From: Antennarius striatus
Taxonomy: Eukaryota; Chordata; Actinopteri; Lophiiformes; Antennariidae
Reading direction: 5' to 3'
Assembly (NCBI RefSeq): GCF_040054535.1
Contig: NC_090780.1
Span: forward strand, 12,490,501 to 12,554,500
Length of the DNA stretch: 64,000 bases
This document shows positions 61,271-64,000 of the stretch, one piece after another; position 1 is the stretch's first letter, and each line of letters opens with the position of its first letter. The position numbers and the translations under genes were made by a program. Below the pieces are notes generated by a model. The model was not told the origin of the DNA, made no database searches, and saw only the letters and a list, made by a program, of their open reading frames with translations.

Positions 61271-63334
61271 TATGTCCACAGATGTGACTAAAACACACAG
61301 ACACCCACACACGAGGTATTCTGCTGCCTGACTCTTCCACATACTGCTGGGAATCACACTCATCTTTACAGGAACCATTATCGGTTGATAACCGGAAAAT
61401 AATTTGAATCCAACAACTTAATTTACTCTGTGGATTCAGATAGCTACATCCACACCGTAGGCTTTTCATGCCCAATCTGAAGGGATTGATTTGAGTATAG
61501 ACATACATACGCTGAGACAATATGTTCTAATTCAGGGCTAATGAAACACATACATGAGTAATTGTGTAGCATCAAGCAAAAATGAATTTATTATCTCTGT
61601 CTTCACATATGTACAGCTTTTGTGAAAGAGTCAGATGAGGTCAGGAAAAATGTTCACTTGGAAACCCGGTGTTGTAGCAGGAAAAAACAATCATACACCT
61701 CATTTTTATTGAAAGCCTTAAAGTACGTAGTTGAAGATAGGAGCCACTGTGAGAAGTAAAAATACAAGGGAAAAAAAGACCGTTGCACTGGGGGTGAAAC
61801 AAATCGAATGTTTAAGAGTCACTGCAAAAATTTAAAACATGAAGTTCTGTCGGAAGGCTAAATCCAGGGACTTTCGGGAATGTCGTTTAATGTCTTCTGT
61901 GGAACAGGGGAATCTGGAATTTAAATAAATTGATTTGAATTCTTTGGAGTTTGACCTGTGCTCAAGTCATATTTTTGAAAACATTGTTAGTCACCCAGCT
62001 GGATGGAGGAACAATATTAAATGATTGAATTCCACTTTAAACTATGGAAATCACATTAAAAGCAATAAGTATTATAGTGTTATGGAGTGTTTGTCACTCC
62101 ACAACACTGAACAGATTGTAACTTGAGCTTTCTATAGTACTGTTAGCTATATAAGCCAGAAGACCTTTTGGAGGGTAGCATCTAATAAACATTTCAGAAA
62201 ACCTACGTCACACATCAAACAGTTGTGGCTTCCCAACATCATCATTTCATCACCATTTATCACCACAACAAACCAGTCATCTCTTAAAAAACCACAAAGG
62301 CATCAAAATGTAAAGCTTCAGATTGCATTAGTAGAGGCATGGCATGATTATGACTTTCACTCGAAGGCTGAGCCCTAAAGTGTCAGTACCAACACCCTGT
62401 TACTCACCACACCAACCTGAGCACATTCAGAATATCAATGTATCCATGCAGGTGGTGGAGCAGCCCCAGCCAGAAATGTTTCATGAACTGCAGCATGACC
62501 ACATAATTAATTGTGTCTTGTACCTAAACTTAATTCTTCAATCCTCATTTATTATTCAAATCATAGTAATAGTTAACCTCTGAAGGTGAAAGCATACACA
62601 TGTTATATCTAGTGTCTGTGTTGAATCTAAACGCTTGTCTTCATAAAACTGACCCTGCTATTCAAGGCACTCTCACAGGTGGGTTTTCTCTTCTTTTTTC
62701 CCACCTGTAGCTAATGTTCAAGTTCATTCAAATCTTCAGGATAACTCGAGTGATTGTGCAAGAAGCATTTCATCACAGTTGATTGAAATCTATCCTCTGA
62801 CTGAGAGAGCAAAGCAACCAGCCTAGTCACAGCATAATGGTGGCTAATATGGTGTTGCTTAAGACACATATGTACAGCACCAACCTATGGATTATCTACT
62901 GTCAACTGTACACAGGAGCTATGTACAGTCTAACATATATACACAGAGCTGCTTATATATAGGGGTGAAATGAGGAACACAAGCATGACCTATTTGTATG
63001 ACAGCAGCATGAATAAACAGTATATTATATACATTCAATGATAACTTTATATATAAGCAATGACAAAAGTCTGAACATTCAAGCCTAATTTGGCTAATTG
63101 ACATATTTTAAAGTACTACTACTTTTACATTGCACTCAATGATTACGTATTGCAGTAAGAGGTTTGTAGATGCAAATGAAAAAAACCGCCCAGAAAACTC
63201 AACAATGGGGATGAGTATGTACATATGGTTAAATTCATGTTGGCTAATAGATACAGTACAGTAAAATGAGATGCACTGAATCTCTCATGAGTAGGATTTT
63301 AGTGAGAGATCTGGAAGACACAATGCTTCTCAAA
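61271..63334 (-). other. Probable 3' UTR of the next minus-strand gene and spacer
   Basis: No exon or named repeat seen. A minus-strand AATAAA near 61590 could end the transcript whose stop is at 63335, leaving a spacer of only about 0.35 kb to the ITIH promoter. Confidence 0.35.
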
Positions 63335-63637
63335 TTAGAGAGTCTTGGCTTTGGGGTCGGCCGGCCGACATGATGGAGCTGGAATGGGGCTGGGGGTGTT
63401 CTGGGAAGAGGAGACAGCCGGCAAATCAAAGACTCCTGAATGAAAGGGGAAAAGACACTCCGGCCACTGGCTGACAGAGAGGGGGATTGACAAGGCCCGT
63501 AATGGAGCAGGAGAGTGAAGCGGAGAGACTGAATGGGACCCCACGGAGGAACCGGTCATCATGGTTGACCCAGGACTGTCAGGCCATGACAAGGACAAGA
63601 AGCAGGCCTCTGAATCTGGAGAAGTCCATGATGGTAC
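63335..63637 (-). CDS. Last coding exon of an unidentified gene (partial)
   Basis: After the acceptor TTAACCCTTTTAG a 303-nt frame, phase 0, encodes 100 residues and stops at TAA. It reads VPSWTSPDSEACFLSLSW and is Ser/Pro-rich, with GSHSVSPLHSPAPLRAL and the C-terminus ADPKAKTL. The composition, GC content above the flanks and clean acceptor argue for real coding sequence; the earlier exons lie beyond 64,000. I do not recognise the protein; the Ser-Pro pattern suggests a disordered phosphorylated tail. Confidence 0.5.
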   Translation of the reverse strand, partial: VPSWTSPDSEACFLSLSWPDSPGSTMMTGSSVGSHSVSPLHSPAPLRALSIPLSVSQWPECLFPFHSGVFDLPAVSSSQNTPSPIPAPSCRPADPKAKTL

Positions 63638-63775
63638 CTAAAAGGGTTAAAAAAAAAAAACAAGATCAAAAACCCAGCCATTTACTTTAGTGAGAAGCGC
63701 CATGAATAAAACCCAACCATTTTTTAACATTTATTTTTCCACAGTCTCCAGGCAGAATGACAGCAACTAAAGTCT

Positions 63776-63905
63776 GCAAAGATTCTCAGTCACCCAGGTC
63801 ATGATGGATCTCTGTGTTACATAAACTCAACTGGACTTGCAGAAAAAACTTGACAAAGTTTTGCCTCCCATCTAAGGCATATCATTTCTGAACAAGCAGC
63901 ACCTG
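63776..63905 (+). mobile_element. Penelope-type terminal repeat fragment
   Basis: ctcagtcacccaggtcatga, ctcaactggacttgc, cttgacaaagttttgcctcc-catctaaggc match the order of blocks at 32267-32370 (ctcagttatccaggccatgg, ttcactggactttaag, cttgaaaacatttcgctc). Confidence 0.6.
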
Positions 63906-64000
63906 AATTCATTTCAGCAGACAGAGTTTATGACCTGATATGACCTGTAGAATGTGAATGCACTTTGAGTTTTCATTGATTTTGGCTAGATCAAAGTTCA

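Overview
This is vertebrate nuclear DNA, almost certainly from a teleost fish. Genes are split into many GT-AG exons. The introns carry very long (TG)n/(CA)n and (GATA)/(GATG) microsatellites. The dispersed repeats are typical of fish: tRNA-derived SINEs, non-LTR retrotransposons, a Penelope-like element, and hAT, Harbinger and Tigger-like miniature transposons. There is no operon, CRISPR array or prokaryotic feature. I saw no tRNA or rRNA gene other than tRNA-derived SINE heads.

Layout. (1) Plus strand, 1 to about 24,580: the 3' two thirds of erc2 (ELKS/CAST active-zone scaffold). Fifteen exons from 1069 to 20302 join in one open frame of 907 codons plus stop. The 5' exons lie left of the window, and a long 3' UTR seems to end at an AATAAA at 24554. 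(2) Minus strand, about 28,600 to 25,946: a short creld1-like gene that lacks the N-terminal half of CRELD1. (3) Minus strand, 36,334 to 29,228: il17rc, 13 exons, 606 codons, with signal peptide, ectodomain, one membrane segment and SEFIR domain. Its second intron holds a Penelope-like element with a nested RTE-like fragment, and a Harbinger MITE. (4) 36,335-42,785: intergenic, with a 2.2 kb LINE relic, a (CT)n tract and a SINE. (5) Minus strand, 61,192 to 42,831: an inter-alpha-trypsin-inhibitor heavy chain gene closest to ITIH3, 25 exons, 935 codons. Its Gly/Pro-rich linker is built from tiny tandemly duplicated phase-1 exons. (6) 61,200-64,000: the putative ITIH promoter, then the last coding exon of an unidentified minus-strand gene and a Penelope-type terminal repeat.

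erc2 faces creld1 tail to tail. il17rc and creld1 lie head to tail, as in human 3p25.3; ERC2 and ITIH genes are also on human 3p, so this looks like a rearranged 3p-type synteny block. The four genes share no pathway: presynaptic scaffold, ER/EGF-type protein, cytokine receptor and plasma hyaluronan-binding protein.

Most notable: the mini-exon birth zone in the ITIH gene, loss of the DPHF site in the same protein, the truncated creld1 with a new N-terminus, and in erc2 a 12-nt microexon, an exon that no longer looks like coiled coil, and a roughly 170-residue His/Pro/Gln expansion just before the conserved GIWA end. All gene models come from reading splice sites and reading frame by eye, with no alignment or transcript evidence.
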